Origin: Limnanthes douglasii subsp. nivea
Taxonomy: Eukaryota > Streptophyta > Magnoliopsida > Brassicales > Limnanthaceae
Length of the DNA stretch: 64,000 nucleotides
Direction: 5' to 3'
NCBI GenBank assembly: GCA_036936605.1
Contig: JAUPFV010000001.1
Coordinates: forward strand, 164,510,643-164,574,642
The notes under the pieces were generated by a model. The model saw nothing but the letters and a program-made list of their open reading frames with translations. It ran no database searches and was not told the origin of the DNA. Positions 48,781-60,169 of this stretch are shown in pieces. The translations under genes were made by a program, and so were the position numbers. Numbering within the stretch: the stretch's first letter is position 1; every line of letters begins with the position of its first letter.

Positions 48781-48809
48781 ACGAATAACAACAAAAATAA
48801 GTTTTTTTC

Positions 48810-49090
48810 TTTTTTTTTTAAAAGTTCATATCTTTTGATTTATAATTCCAAAAATAAAACCGAAATCACTGTTGTGTTTATATTTACAAGACAAATCAAA
48901 CAAGTGGTCTATTTGAAAATAAAGTTAGAATTGTTAAAAAATTAAAACTGCTATCTTTAGCAGTTTTAATTTTATTTTTCGTTCGTCACGTAAATATAAA
49001 AACAATGGTGGATTCAGTTTTATTTTTGGAATTATAAATCAAAAGATACGAAGTTTAAAAAAAAAGAAAAAAAAAAAGAAATTTTATTAT
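48810..49090. repeat. Foldback/MITE-like inverted repeat
   Basis: The left arm (TATCTTTTGATTTATAATTC and on through CAAAAATAAAAC to TATATTTAC, 48829-48896) pairs with the right arm (GTAAATATAAAAACAATG and on to ATTATAAATCAAAAGATA, 48990-49048). Poly-T and poly-A runs extend both arms. At the centre is a second perfect hairpin, AAAACTGCT-ATCTTT-AGCAGTTTT (48945-48967). The total fold spans about 280 bp. It fits a small foldback element, and target duplications were not resolved. Confidence 0.7.
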
Positions 49091-49739
49091 TTGTTACAAG
49101 TTACTGGATGATATTATAAAGAGGGTATTATAGTATTTTTTTTAGATGCTTGGTACCAAATTTGGATAATCATCTTGTTTGTTATCAAATGTTGATTTTA
49201 AACAAATTTTGGCACTTATATGAAAGCCTTTTTTTTATACTTATGAATTGTATGTAAGGCTTTTATTGTTGATTTTAAATATTTTTTAAAACAAAAACAA
49301 ATGGTATGCCAAATCTTAATGGAAAGAAAATTTTAAAAATGCATGAAAGATTTTAATAGATTTTATAAAAAAATAGAAAAAAAATTACATAAGTCTTAAA
49401 TATGTAGATAAAATATTTTATCAATTTTCTTTTCTAAAGGAACTTGATAAATTTTAATTTTTTAGAGGATATAATATATGTATATGATATGTTTTGTTTT
49501 ATTCAATTATATACACAAAATAAATAATAATACACATTCATCTATATAAAAAATTAATACATAAAATATATCCGGTCTGTTTCATATTCATTTAAAAAAA
49601 ATGGAAAAATATGAAAGAAAACAAATAATCTATCATTCCGTTTTTACAAAAGCAGATAATAAAAATTATCTATGTTTATTTGAATAGGCAAACAAAACCA
49701 TCTTTGAAACATGCCAGATATATTTTATGCTCTACTTAT
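49091..49739. other. AT-rich gene-free stretch
   Basis: Nothing recognised. It is low-complexity AT-rich sequence up to the decayed copia RNase H end. Confidence 0.5.
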
Positions 49740-49749
49740 CTTCAGCTAT

Positions 49750-50130
49750 CCATCTTTGACCATATGGAGACTTTGGAAACACTTCTATACTCAAGTCAAT
49801 ATTAGCCTATACATAATAGTTCTCCACCTAAAATTATGATAACTCCAGTATTTGTTGCACCCGATGTTCAACTCTTTAGAGACCATTTCACTTGTATCCT
49901 AGACTTGCACAAGTCTCATGTAGTTCTTCAACTTTGAATCCAGTAATACCTTGGTCAGAGCATCCAAAAGATTTTCCTTGCTAGAAATCTTAGCCACCTT
50001 CACTTTATTTCTCTCAACCAGTACTCAGATGAAATGAAATTTGATAGCTCCGTGCTTATTTCGCTGATGAAACTTTAGATGCTTCATCAAATAAAAATCA
50101 CTAGTATTATTACATAACATAATGACATAT
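49750..50130 (-). pseudogene. copia RNase H fragment
   Basis: The minus translation gives CNNTSDFYLMKHLKFHQRNKH, a stop, then VLVERNKVKVAKISSKENLLDALTKVLLDSKLKNY. This matches the copia RNase H tail (family pattern: N-x-FH-x-R-x-KHI, then VADMLTK-like). Stops interrupt it. Confidence 0.7.
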
Positions 50131-50681
50131 TTATTTATACAAATGATCTCACTCAATAATCTTTTCAACCAAATAAATTCCTTCATGAATTTTTGTGGAA
50201 ACCATATATTAGGATTTCATAAATGACAAGATAGCAAACTTTTGTATACAAGATTTCAAACTAACCACTCCTCCAAGCATAATAAGAAAATAACCCTAAG
50301 TAGAATTCATTGTCTCAAGGTACGCCGCATAATTAAGGTCTATATACCCTTTTCAACATTACATCAGTCGTACCCTTATGATTATAACAAAAACCTACTT
50401 CAGTCGAACCCTTTAAGTATCTTATGAGTCATTTGAGTGCATGCCAATATGATGGATATGCTTAAAGTAATAATTGAGTATGTTAGATAAGGATTCGTTT
50501 AAATCATAACACACATAATGCTACCAATAACATTAGCATAAGGTTAATCTTGCATAAAATTCTTATTTCTTTTTTCGGTTGGTTCTTGAGTGATACTGCG
50601 TTTGAATTTGAGACCATAGGGGGTTTCAACCTCTTTCGGTTTGGACATATCAAACTCCAAAAATACATTATGCACGTACCC

Positions 50682-51500
50682 TTATTGAAGTAAGAATAAA
50701 TACCCATTCGGCCTGTTCATCTTGATCTTAGTACCAAGTATCCTCTTAGACTCTACCACATTCTTCATTTCAAACTCTTTCTTCAGGTGAGTCTTCACAG
50801 TTTCAATCCTATTCTTGTCTCTTTCAGCTATTAGGATGCCATCCACATACAATAGTAATATAATTTGTCGTACCATACGTGTTTTCCCATTACAATAGAC
50901 ACATTTGTCATAATGACTCTAGAAATACTTGATAGATCTCATAAAAGAATCAAATATTCTATTCCACTTACTCAACAATTGTTTCAACCCATATAAAAGT
51001 CTCTATAACAAACACACATCTCATTCATTCCATTTTTCAAACCCTTTTGGGTAACATATGTAAATTGTCTATCCCAATTAACCATGCATAAAGGATGTAG
51101 TAACATCCATTTGATCTAAATCTAGATTAATTCTAGCAAAAACTGAAAGCAAAACCCTTATGGAGGTTTGTTTCACAACTAAGAAAAATATCTCATTGAA
51201 ATCAACACCCTCCTTTTGCATGAAGTCCTTAGCCACTATCCTAGTTTTGTATCTCGATAACGCAACCCCATGAGCTCCTTACTTCCTTTTGTATATCCAT
51301 TTACTCCCAACTAGATTCTAACCCTTCGATTGCTTTATAAGAATCTAGGTGCCCATATTTTTGATAGATCTCAGTTTTCCCTCATGACATTCAGCCATTT
51401 CTCTTTATCAATATTCTTTATAGAATCATGATAGCTTTCAGGGTTTAAGAATATCTCCATTCATTTCAATCTTCAAATCATAACCAATAACATTAATATA
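50682..51500 (-). pseudogene. copia reverse transcriptase fragments
   Basis: The clearest piece (50876-50682) reads LLLYVDGILIAERDKNRIET, KKEFEMKN, LGTKI. It covers the catalytic box, where copia RTs have YVDDML, here YVDG: the second Asp is Gly. Upstream, 50900-51500 encodes broken pieces of palm and fingers among stops. Confidence 0.7.
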
Positions 51501-52014
51501 ACCATACCGTTGAGGAAGTTTGCTTGGTCTTCATGCTTTATCTCTCGCCAATACATAACTTTCAAGCCCATGTTTCTCTCCCATATGATCCTTCAAACGC
51601 CTTGGAACCTCAGACCCATGACAATATTCAGACTCATATAATGGGTGAAATTTTTATGCATGTGCCAAATATAGACCAACTCCTAAATCATCTTTGGCAG
51701 AAGATTCTTCGACTTCACGCTCTTGATGAGACTCATCACCAATTTCACATATCTTCTCAGCAGTACTAGGTAAGGTCTCCATCATATTTTTAAATGAAAT
51801 ATCCTCCTCATTGGGAAAACCACGTATCTACTTATCACAACTTTCTGACGTTCATGTTCAAGGCACCAAAATCTATACCATTTTACTCCTTCCGGATAGC
51901 CGATGAACAAATTTTTGGCGCAATTAGATGAAGCTTATACTTCACATATACGTATAAAACACATCCGAACATTCTCGAATGTTCCATCTTAGGTTTATTT
52001 CAAGTCTAGGCCTA

Positions 52015-52317
52015 TTAAGGACAAAAAAACTTCAGTAACGTAGATAGACTATTGTTGATGATATACACACCCGTAGTCACAAATTCTCCCCAAAACCTTA
52101 GGCCTATTCCAACTATTTGAAGTATACACCTAACCCTTTCTAGTAAAGTTTGGTTCATTCTTTCAGCAAGCCCATTATGTTGGGGAATTCCTCTCACAGT
52201 TTGGTGTCCAGCGATGCCAAGCTTTGAAAAATAGTTAGTAAACTCACTATTCATATATTCTAAGCCATTGTCAATCCAAAAATTCTTCAAAATATTCATG
52301 GTCTGATTCTCCAACAA
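52015..52317 (-). pseudogene. copia integrase fragment
   Basis: WIDNGLEYMNSEF (family: RTDNGGEY), GIAGHQTVRGIPQHNGLAERMNQTLLERVRC and RFWGEFVTTGVYIINN are diagnostic of the copia integrase core. The second Asp and the Glu of the triad are present. The frame breaks on both sides. Confidence 0.85.
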
Positions 52318-52634
52318 AGTCTTCCAGTAACTAAAAACATCAAATTATTCATCCTTGCTCTTCAAAAGTACAACCCATACTTTTCTAGAGTAGTAATCAA
52401 TCAATGATATGAAGTACCTTGCACCATCTATAGTAGGTTCCCAGTCCGGAACTTAAAGATATGAATGAACATACTTAAGCACACCATTGGTTTTATGGCC
52501 ACTAGGTATATACTTTAACCTATTGTTCTTAGGTAACACATAAATTTTACAAAATCTTAACTTTTGAACCGTGCTACCATCCAACAACTCTTGTTTTCTC
52601 AGCTTAATAAAATTTAATTCAATCTTTCTCCATA

Positions 52635-52895
52635 CTAGACAACCCCCCCCCCCCCCCCCACCAGTATAGATAACTCAAGTACTAACAGACATTTATTCCT
52701 ATAGGCTTTCATAAAAACAAGTGAGACTTGCAAGATTCTAACTTTGTCATCTCCACCCATATAAGTAAACCTTTCATCATCTAACATTCCAGAAAAAATG
52801 TTACGTTTAAATTTGGGTATGTACCTCACATTTTTAATCATTCTAAATTCTGGTAGACAACTTGCGCCAAATATTTCCCACTCTTTTGACGACAT
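52635..52895 (-). pseudogene. copia gag-pol junction (pre-integrase) fragment
   Basis: The stretch FRMIKNVRYIPKFKRNIFSGMLDDERFTYMGGDDKVRI follows the pattern of the copia region between protease and integrase (family: L-x-NVLYVPxLKxNLLS). It ends in a run of 17 G on minus (C at 52643-52659 on plus) that would give poly-Gly. Confidence 0.75.
52643..52659 (+). repeat. 17-base C homopolymer
   Basis: An uninterrupted run of 17 C, the longest GC homopolymer in the window, inside the copia relic. The length is prone to assembly error. Confidence 0.9.
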
Positions 52896-53139
52896 ATGAT
52901 ATGATTCATCATTCCTAAGGATGACCTTTTCACCTTAAAATAATCTCAAGTTTTCAAACCAATTTTTGTTGGAGCTCATGTGGAATGAAACATCCAAATC
53001 CAAAAACCATTTATTAGTGCACCTACAAGTAAAATCTATTAAATAATTAACTTATTCATAATTTTCCAAAACCATTCCAGCATCTCCGACTTCAACCTTC
53101 ACATAACTATTGTATTTACTTCTTGCACAACCAACATCT

Positions 53140-55300
53140 CACTTTAGACCTCATCAAAAGTTCTTCAGACTTTCACCTTACAAGGCTTGAGGCCATGCAA
53201 CATAACATTAAGCTTTGAGGCCTACGATCACAAGCCCATAACAACTCATGACCCAATATTATGGCTATAAATAAAACATGCATCGTTAATGTTGAGGGTC
53301 CTTCTGCTTTTCAGTTATTTTATTATCTCTTTACTATTCTTCTCTTTTTAGCATGTATCCCACTAACAAAATTCCATACATTTTAGGAAACTAACTCCGT
53401 TTCTCTTCATTTCTCTAAACAACTTTGAACCATGTTCTCTCATATCAATACCATTTTCTCCACTACTCCTACTACCTAATAAATTTCTAGTAAATACTTA
53501 TGGAACATGTCTAAACCTTTGAAAATCTTAATCAACATTCTCTCTGAAAATTCTTTCTCATTTGACAACATTCGCTAAAAAAAAACTATTCGCACAAAAA
53601 ATAAATCACCAAATTGGTGTCGTCTATGGGAAACCGAGGTCTCAGTAAGAAAATCTCTTCAAAAACCCATTCATTTACCTCTCACAATCTCTAGAAGTTT
53701 CCAAATAAAAAACTAAAAAACTAAAAAACATAAAAGACTAGATAACTCAAAACCAAAATAATGTCTCTCACCTCTATAAGTTTAGATATAGTCCTTGTAC
53801 ATGAACCTTTTATTGTACCCAACTTATGTTACCCCCTAATGTAGATATTTAACAATATCTGGAAAAGGTGAGGGAGGACCACATGGCTGAGTTGAGAATA
53901 ATTCATAATCTGGTGGAGGATGTCAGCCTGGCACGCCATTATGATCCATGTTTAATGGTTCATCATAAGGGATAAGACTATAATTACGAGAAATAAGACT
54001 ATGAAACTTCCTCAATGATCACGAACCATTCATATAATATTTATAGACATAACTCCGCGTTTAAAACTCTTAGAATTGGAGGAAAAAAACCTCAAAGAGA
54101 ACTATGATCGTGAGTTATCACGTAGATTCAGAATACATCATCATCACATTTATCATTATCAACCTGGTAGGAGGAGCATGGCACATTCTTCTTCTTATCA
54201 CACAAATAAGCGGGCGGAAGTATTAATTTTATCAAAGATCAAAGAAAAGAAAGTTATCTACTTCTTGAAGATGAACATATTTTATAGATATCGAATATAA
54301 AAAATAATCAGAACTTGAAGCGGTTTGCATATTTAGAATGACTGACTGGCACTGCCATGACAAACAAGAAATATAACACAAAAATTTTCCTTACCTTTCC
54401 ATCAATATGGGAACAAGTGGGTGAAAGTTACAAATATAACGATTCTGAAAAGTATCAAGAGAATTCTTTAAGGTGCATCCAGTAAGTGTTTGACTTCTTG
54501 TACAAAGTACTATGGTCATACATGACCACTTCATAAACTATAATGACCGAGACGCCTTTCAACTTAATGTATGACATTGAGGCAGGTAATTCCAGAATAA
54601 AAGCTATGCCTTCAGCATATCAACATATGATGAAGGATGAAGTACCGAAGCCATGAAATTTGAATTGAATATTCAGCATATCAACATATGATGAAGGATG
54701 AAGTACCAAAGCCATGAAATTTGAATTGAATAAAATCGAAGATAAGAGAATAAAAGCTCACCTAAGAGCATAACACTATAAAGCCCTCGTGAGAAACATA
54801 TATAACTCCAAAGTTTGCTTCCAAATATTTAAAGTTGAAGACACAGTACTCAGACGTGTGTTCCTTCACACCAAGGACATGGTCCTCGATAAGCTCGGCC
54901 CAAACTAGGAGGAGCCATAGACAATGGAACCTAATGTCAAGACTGGAACATACAAATCACTGAACGAAGACTGATAACTTCTATGGCGTCTCTGAACTAT
55001 TTGAAGCTCTATAGTTCATAAAATATCAAATATCTTTAAATTCTACTTATATATTATTATTTTATTTTTTCCTTTGAGGTACATACTTTCCTACCCGATG
55101 ACGCCGGGAGGTTTTAATTAGAAATCTATCATTAATAAAAATATTATATCATTTTTATATAAGTGTTGGATGATTCTACACATAATCATAAACACTCCGA
55201 AAATTTATTGAACTGTTTGAAACAATCTAAGTGTTAGATGATTTCAAACTTAATCCTAAACAATCTGAATATTTGAATGATTCAAAATGTAGTCCTACAC
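53140..55300 (+). mobile_element. Internally deleted Ty3/gypsy relic
   Basis: A likely 5' LTR end with a TATA box (CTATAAATAAA, 53267-53277) is followed at 53614-53632 by TTGGTGTCGTCTATGGGAA. That resembles the sequence just downstream of the LTR in Tat-type plant elements. Gag-like fragments come next, and 54780-54910 translates to TVLRRVFLHTKDMVLDKLGPN, the integrase C-terminus. So gag is joined almost directly to the end of pol. Degenerate 68-bp repeats (55161, 55229) follow. It lies in the opposite orientation to the 3759-13492 copy. Confidence 0.6.
54611..54732 (+). repeat. 61-bp tandem duplication
   Basis: A 61-bp unit starting TTCAGCATATCAACATATGA is repeated exactly once in tandem (54611-54671 and 54672-54732) with a single G/A difference (CCGAAG versus CCAAAG). 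It is a recent event in the relic. Confidence 0.95.
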
Positions 55301-55628
55301 ATTAAATACCCCACGAATTCCGACAAAAAACAAACAACAAACTCTCTACCAGAACTAATCTATCTTGAGGATTACTCGAGTCTTTAATACACTTAAAACT
55401 CTCGCGGTTAAATAAGCCTTTAACTGAAGCTACCGACAATGCATTACTTTCCTCAAAGCAGATGATCGCCCGATAACTTAAATTACTAAGACTCCGACGG
55501 TCCAACAAATCTACATCCATATTCCGAGATTATTATGAATTAAATATCCGAGGCTTCAAGTTCAAAAAAAACAAGAAAAAAAAAACAACAACGGTAATCC
55601 AAAACCAGTCTGCAGAATTCTTTTATTA
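55301..55628. other. Unassigned stretch
   Basis: A 72-codon minus ORF (55520-55302) is present but has no recognisable motif. The rest is low-complexity A-rich DNA. Confidence 0.4.
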
Positions 55629-56259
55629 CTACATCTTTGGAGAACCTTTTGAAATAGACAATAATTTGAGCCTTTTTTCTCTATTATCAGGTGCAACATA
55701 AGTTCCATTTAATATGTGCTTCCCATTTCCAGAAGGATGAGCTAATTTCTTAGCAACTTGAGGATCATCCTTAGTAATAATAAACCCATTTTGGAAAGTT
55801 AGATGTATATTCTTGGCCAAATAAATTAAGCCTCCTTTGTTATACTTATTCCCAACAAGGAAAAGACACCAGCATGACCTACCTACCTTTCTCTTCGAGT
55901 CATAAAAATTGGCTGCCAAAACATTGGAATATAAAGGCTATGGAAATAATAGTTTAGTAGGAAGAGTGGCTACTTTAGTTTTCAAATCGACCGACCTACC
56001 CTTTAGATCAAATAACTTAGGCTCCATAGTTTTGGTAGAAAGATGATCAATAATCTTTGCTTTTTGACATTACAATTGTTCCATTGGCGGCCTTTGCAGA
56101 GGTAGGCCTAGAGAAATTGATTTTCGGGTCAGAAAATTTGACAATAACATTTTTTAGAGGTGAATGTTTAGTAGTAACATTCCTCGCATTTGGGTTTCCA
56201 CCTTTAGATTGATAAAATCCTGAAAGCGGCGTCGTAGAGGCTACTTTTATTTTAGGCAC
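55629..56259 (-). pseudogene. Unidentified protein pseudogene, two open parts
   Basis: The minus frame from ATG 56259 reads MPKIKVASTTPLSGFYQSKG, then NPNARN, SPLKNVIVKFSDPK and NFSRPTSAKAANGT. After a frame slip near 56050 it continues with KIIDHLSTKTMEPKLFDLKG. One TAG lies near 55940, then AANFYDSKRKVGRSCWC, KNIHLTFQNGF and KHILNGTYVAPDNREKRLKLL follow to 55629. It looks like one protein of about 205 residues broken by one shift and one stop, with no introns visible. It is basic, Ser/Pro-rich, and no transposon motif is seen, so it may be a processed host-gene copy. I do not recognise it. Confidence 0.5.
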
Positions 56260-56648
56260 TACGGCCTTGGTTAGCGTAGTTCGTATAAATCATATGCAAT
56301 TTTTATTGACACGACTGAGAAATTCAAAACTATAGGTCAATCAGGAGTGGCCTAAACCAAGAGTCATATATGTGTTTTGGGAAAAATTGACTGACACAAA
56401 TTTAATAATTCATGATTGAAAAAATCTACAAGATGAACATACTTGGCCCTAGCTTTACGCAAGCTTAATGTTTTTTCGTATTATGCACATTTAGTGATTT
56501 TTTTAAAGATCAGCTGATCAATAAGCCCCATAAATAGGAAGAGATCAAATAAATTAAAAACGTAAAAAAGGCGAATAACTTAATGTATTTCCACCTTTGA
56601 GAGAATAATCGTTTCAAGTTATGCCTCTTATGCTTCTCAATTGCAAGT
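56260..56648. other. Spacer before the TRIM element
   Basis: No gene recognised. It ends with TTGCAAGT, the TRIM target site, which is also the left flank of the hAT-like element. Confidence 0.5.
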
Positions 56649-56801
56649 TGTTAAGAAACAAATATAGATAAAAGAAGAAGTAGTCGCCAATAAGCGGCTA
56701 GGGTTTCTGATTATTAGAAAGTTTATATTATATAGAGTCTAAATCTATTATTTATACATAAACTATATGGGCTAATGGGCTTAGGCCTTAAATCTCTAAC
56801 A
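56649..56801 (-). repeat. TRIM 3' LTR (153 bp)
   Basis: The left long terminal repeat of the TRIM, with TG...CA ends. It is the 3' LTR because the adjacent internal sequence is polypurine on minus. Confidence 0.92.
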
Positions 56802-56934
56802 CCCTCTTTCAAACTAGCAATGCTTATTCTTGCATTGTGAGTTTGTTACACAAAATTTAAAAAAAAATTGAAACATCAACGAATCAAAACAAAACATCAA
56901 AACCAAAATCGAAACCTCAAAACCCAAAAATCAA

Positions 56935-57445
56935 ACTCCAATCTTCAAGCTCCAATCTTCAAACTCCAATCGTCAAGCTCCAATCTCCAAACTAATCCAA
57001 ACGACATTCAAACACCAAACGAATCTAAACGAAGTCAAGCAAATCCAAACAAAGCCAAAACAAAACCAAACAAGTCCAAACGAAGCCAAACGAATCCAAA
57101 CGAAGCCGAACCAAGCCAAACGAAGCCATAACAAAGCCAAACAAATCCAAACGAATCCAAAACACAGCCAAACAAGTCCAAACGAAGTCAAAACGAATCT
57201 AAACGAAGCCAAACTAATCCAAACGAAACCAAACGAAACCAAACGAATCCAAACAAAGCCAAACAAAGCCAAACAAATCCAAAACAAAGCTAAACAAATC
57301 CAAAACAAAGCTAAACAAATCCAAAACAAAGCTAAACAAATCCAAACGAATCCAAAGCAAGCCAAACCAAGCCAAACCAAGCCAAACGAATCCACACGAA
57401 GCCAAAACGAATCCAAAGAATTTCAAACGAAGCTAAACGAAATCT
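56935..57445 (-). repeat. TRIM internal minisatellite
   Basis: Units of 10-11 bp (CCAAACGAAT/CCAAACGAAG and variants) are repeated dozens of times. Three exact 21-bp copies, CCAAAACAAAGCTAAACAAA plus T, start at 57279, 57300 and 57321. On minus this gives periodic Phe/Trp/Leu-rich ORFs that are not genes. Confidence 0.9.
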
Positions 57446-57898
57446 ATAAACGAAGAACGACATATAACCACCAAAACGAAATCCAGACGAAATCTCAATG
57501 CCAAATAACCAAACAAATCCAATCTCAAATCCAAATACCAAACTAATATCCAAAAACCAAACTAAATTCAATTTCCAATTTCTAATTTCTAATTTTAAAT
57601 TTCCAAAATCAAAATCAATTTGAATTCACGGTTTTACCAACAAGACTGTTGCACTGTTCCAGTTGAGATTTCTCCCAAACCGTAGCACCGAATCATAATC
57701 CGACCGGTCATATTGAAGGGTTGGCTGTCCCGAACATGCTCTCCAAAATTCAGTAAAAACGGACATCGTTTGCAAACCGAAATCCAATACTACTACAAAA
57801 TTGAATACCTGGTAGATCTACAAAAATTCCGGCGGACAACTAAAACAACTGCCCGCCGGCACAGAGGAAGACACGAAAACTTCAAGATCTAAGCCAAA

Positions 57899-57910
57899 GC
57901 TCTGATACCA
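57899..57910 (-). other. TRIM primer binding site (tRNA-iMet)
   Basis: The minus sequence TGGTATCAGAGC is the standard initiator-Met PBS of plant LTR elements. It abuts the 5' LTR with no gap. Confidence 0.92.
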
Positions 57911-58067
57911 TGTTAAGAAACAAATATAGATAAAAGAAGAAGTAGTCGCCAATAAGCGGCTAGGGTTTCTGATTATTAGAAAGTGTATATTACATAGAGT
58001 CTAAATCTATTATTTATACATACATAAATTATATGGGCTAATGGGCTTAGGCCTTATATCTCTAACA
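57911..58067 (-). repeat. TRIM 5' LTR (157 bp)
   Basis: The right long terminal repeat of the TRIM. It is 4 bp longer than the left LTR through one extra TACA. Confidence 0.92.
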
Positions 58068-58261
58068 CAAGTTACTAGTGATATGATCCAGGTTTAGTAG
58101 GTTACTTCTTATGCAGGTCTAACAGGTAAATAGGTCTGGCAGGTAAATCCATACAGATTACCCACCAGAAAATCTATTTAAACCACTACTTATCAAATAT
58201 TTTATAATATTTTTTCAAATTAATTTGAATGTGTTAATTAAATCAAATTTCAATAATACGT

Positions 58262-58970
58262 ACAATATAAACGAAATAATTATATCGCAAACAATATGAT
58301 TGTAATATGATTTTGATATTATTTGATTATATTTAAATATTTAAGATATTTTATTTAATATTAGGTAGATATTAAATAATATATACCTATCAGACATTTA
58401 ATTGTATTTTGATTTTAAATTATTAAATTATTGAAAATATTTTTACAATTATAAAATTAATAATTTGTATGTCTTTAACTAAATCAAAAATCTATAATCA
58501 AGACATGTATATTGTAAATAAGATAATTGTAATATGATTTTGATATTGTTTGATTATATTTAGATATTTAAGATATTTTATTTAATATTAGGTAGATATT
58601 AAATAATATATACCTATTAGACGTCTACTTGTAAATTTATTTTAAAATATTATATTTTTGATTTTTTTTACCATTATAAAAAAAATAATTTTTGAAATTC
58701 TATAATTAAAACATGTATATCGTAAACAAGATAATTGTAATATGATTTTCATATTGTTTGATTATATTTATATATTTTAGATATTTTCTTTAATATTATG
58801 TAGATATTAAATAATATATACCTATTAGACATCTAATTGTAATTGTAATTTGATTTTAAAATATTATATTATTTAAAATATTTATACGACTAAAAAAAAT
58901 AATTTTTAAAATTTTATAATCAAAATATATATATCGTAACAAAATATTTGTAATATTATTTTAATATTAT
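58262..58970. repeat. Tandem array of about 206-228 bp units, four diverged copies
   Basis: TGTAATATGATTTTGATATT and its surroundings recur at 58301, 58529, 58735 and 58949 (last copy altered). Each copy is preceded by a CGTAAACAAGATAAT-like block and followed by TTAATATTAGGTAGATATTA. Confidence 0.8.
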
Positions 58971-59154
58971 CGAAGAAACTTGTATTGAGAGTCGACCCGA
59001 ACGAAACGACGAAAAATTATTCAAAATATTACATTTAAATATATAAATAATTAATTTTATATTATAAATAGACACTATATAATTATAAATAAATAATTAA
59101 CCATAATTTAAGATCTAAGTTAATTATATGTATAATAAAATAAAAGTTAATATA

Positions 59155-59170
59155 TATATATATAAATAAG

Positions 59171-59222
<52 letters not shown>
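59155..59222. repeat. (TA)n microsatellite
   Basis: Two TA runs, a short one then about 50 bp, separated by TAAATAAGAAT. Confidence 0.9.
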
Positions 59223-59228
<6 letters not shown>

Positions 59229-59429
59229 AGGAAACGAAAAATGTAGCCGTCTCTCTTCTTACTTCTGTACCACAAAAGACGGTTATAACTGCCTTATGTT
59301 GTCAAAAGAAATAGCGGCTACATAGAATGTCTACGTAGCCTCTGTTTCTCAGGATGTACGGATTTCCGATTTCAAAATCCGAATATCCTGATTGATCATT
59401 AAATTTTTGAATTTATTTTTAATGGGTCT

Positions 59430-59867
59430 CTCCTATAAATAAAGAAGATCCAAAATTCAAACCCCATCTTTCAAATCTATTCTACATCTCTCTGAATCTC
59501 TCTACTAGTTTTAGAAATTTTATAAAACTCAACTTTCTTATTTTACTTATTCTAGTTCTATTTTTAGAATAGTTTGAATTTTTTTTTCGCTAATTGTTTT
59601 TATTTGATAAAAACACTTAAATAACATTGTGATAACATTATAATAGCTTGTTTCGTATAATTTATCAAATTATTTACTTGATGTAGTTATTTAGATTAGT
59701 TGTTTTAATTTTAATTTTATTTTGAATAAAAAACTAAATTAGTCTAATTTTATTTTCGATATTAGTTATTATTTGTTGTTATTAGTCTAAATTTAGTTTT
59801 TACTAATTACGAGTTTCGATTAGTATTTTATTACATATTTTAAAAAAACAGTGTTTTAAGTTTTAAA
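59430..59867 (+). promoter_or_regulatory. Promoter-like region of the hAT-like element
   Basis: A TATA box (CTATAAATAAAG near 59434-59445) is followed by a CT-rich leader (CATCTCTCTGAATCTCTCTAC) about 30-70 bp downstream, ahead of the ATG at 59868. Confidence 0.5.
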
Positions 59868-60050
59868 ATGGCTTCAAAACGTAGAAATACTAATGCTCAC
59901 CCACCCGTTAATGTAGATCTCAATACCGATGATGATTTTCCTTTTGAATTTAACCACGATACGTATAAGGAAGAAATAATGATTTATGCAATTGGTAGTT
60001 TACAACCTTTAGGTTTTGCGGATACTTATAGATATAAAAATTTGATGTAA
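59868..60050 (+). pseudogene. Truncated ORF (60 aa), possible hAT transposase first exon
   Basis: It begins MASKRRNTNAHPPVNVDLNT with an acidic stretch, then stops after 60 codons where AT-rich tandem repeats begin. Basic then acidic N-termini occur in plant hAT transposases, but no BED or dimerisation motif is present. The transposase body is missing, so the element would need help in trans. Confidence 0.4.
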
Positions 60051-60169
60051 GTTGTGGTAAACCCACAAGCCAAACGCATTCCACATAGCTCTTTGCGATC
60101 GCTAGCCTTTAAATATTTTTTAAAAAGAAAAAAATATATTATTGAAACTATACTAGCTTTACCATGAAA

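Larger units (their letters stand above)
49740..53050 (-). mobile_element. Ty1/copia retrotransposon, heavily decayed
   Basis: On minus the order is gag-pre-integrase zinc region, integrase, reverse transcriptase, RNase H (copia order). Each part is recognisable only as short fragments between stops. The RNase H end (KHLKFHQRNKHGAIKFHFI, VERNKVKVAKISSKENLLDALTKV) marks the left limit. No LTRs could be paired. Confidence 0.8.
56649..58067 (-). mobile_element. Complete TRIM retrotransposon with CAAGT target duplication
   Basis: Two direct repeats, 56649-56801 and 57911-58067, both start TGTTAAGAAACA and end CTCTAACA on plus. They are flanked by the 5-bp duplication CAAGT (56644-56648 and 58068-58072). 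On minus the PBS TGGTATCAGAGC (plus 57899-57910, complementary to initiator tRNA-Met) directly follows the right LTR. A polypurine stretch, GAAAGAGGG, precedes the left LTR. The element is therefore minus-oriented, about 1.42 kb, with no coding capacity. The two LTRs differ by about 4 substitutions and a 4-bp TACA step, so it is fairly young. It mobilises only with proteins supplied in trans. Confidence 0.92.

Noticed and set aside
55302..55520. 72-codon minus ORF next to the gypsy relic
   Set aside because: No family motif; length is compatible with chance.
56973..57571. Phe/Trp/Leu-periodic minus ORFs resembling membrane proteins
   Set aside because: They arise from the 10-11 bp minisatellite inside the TRIM and have no homologue-like motifs.
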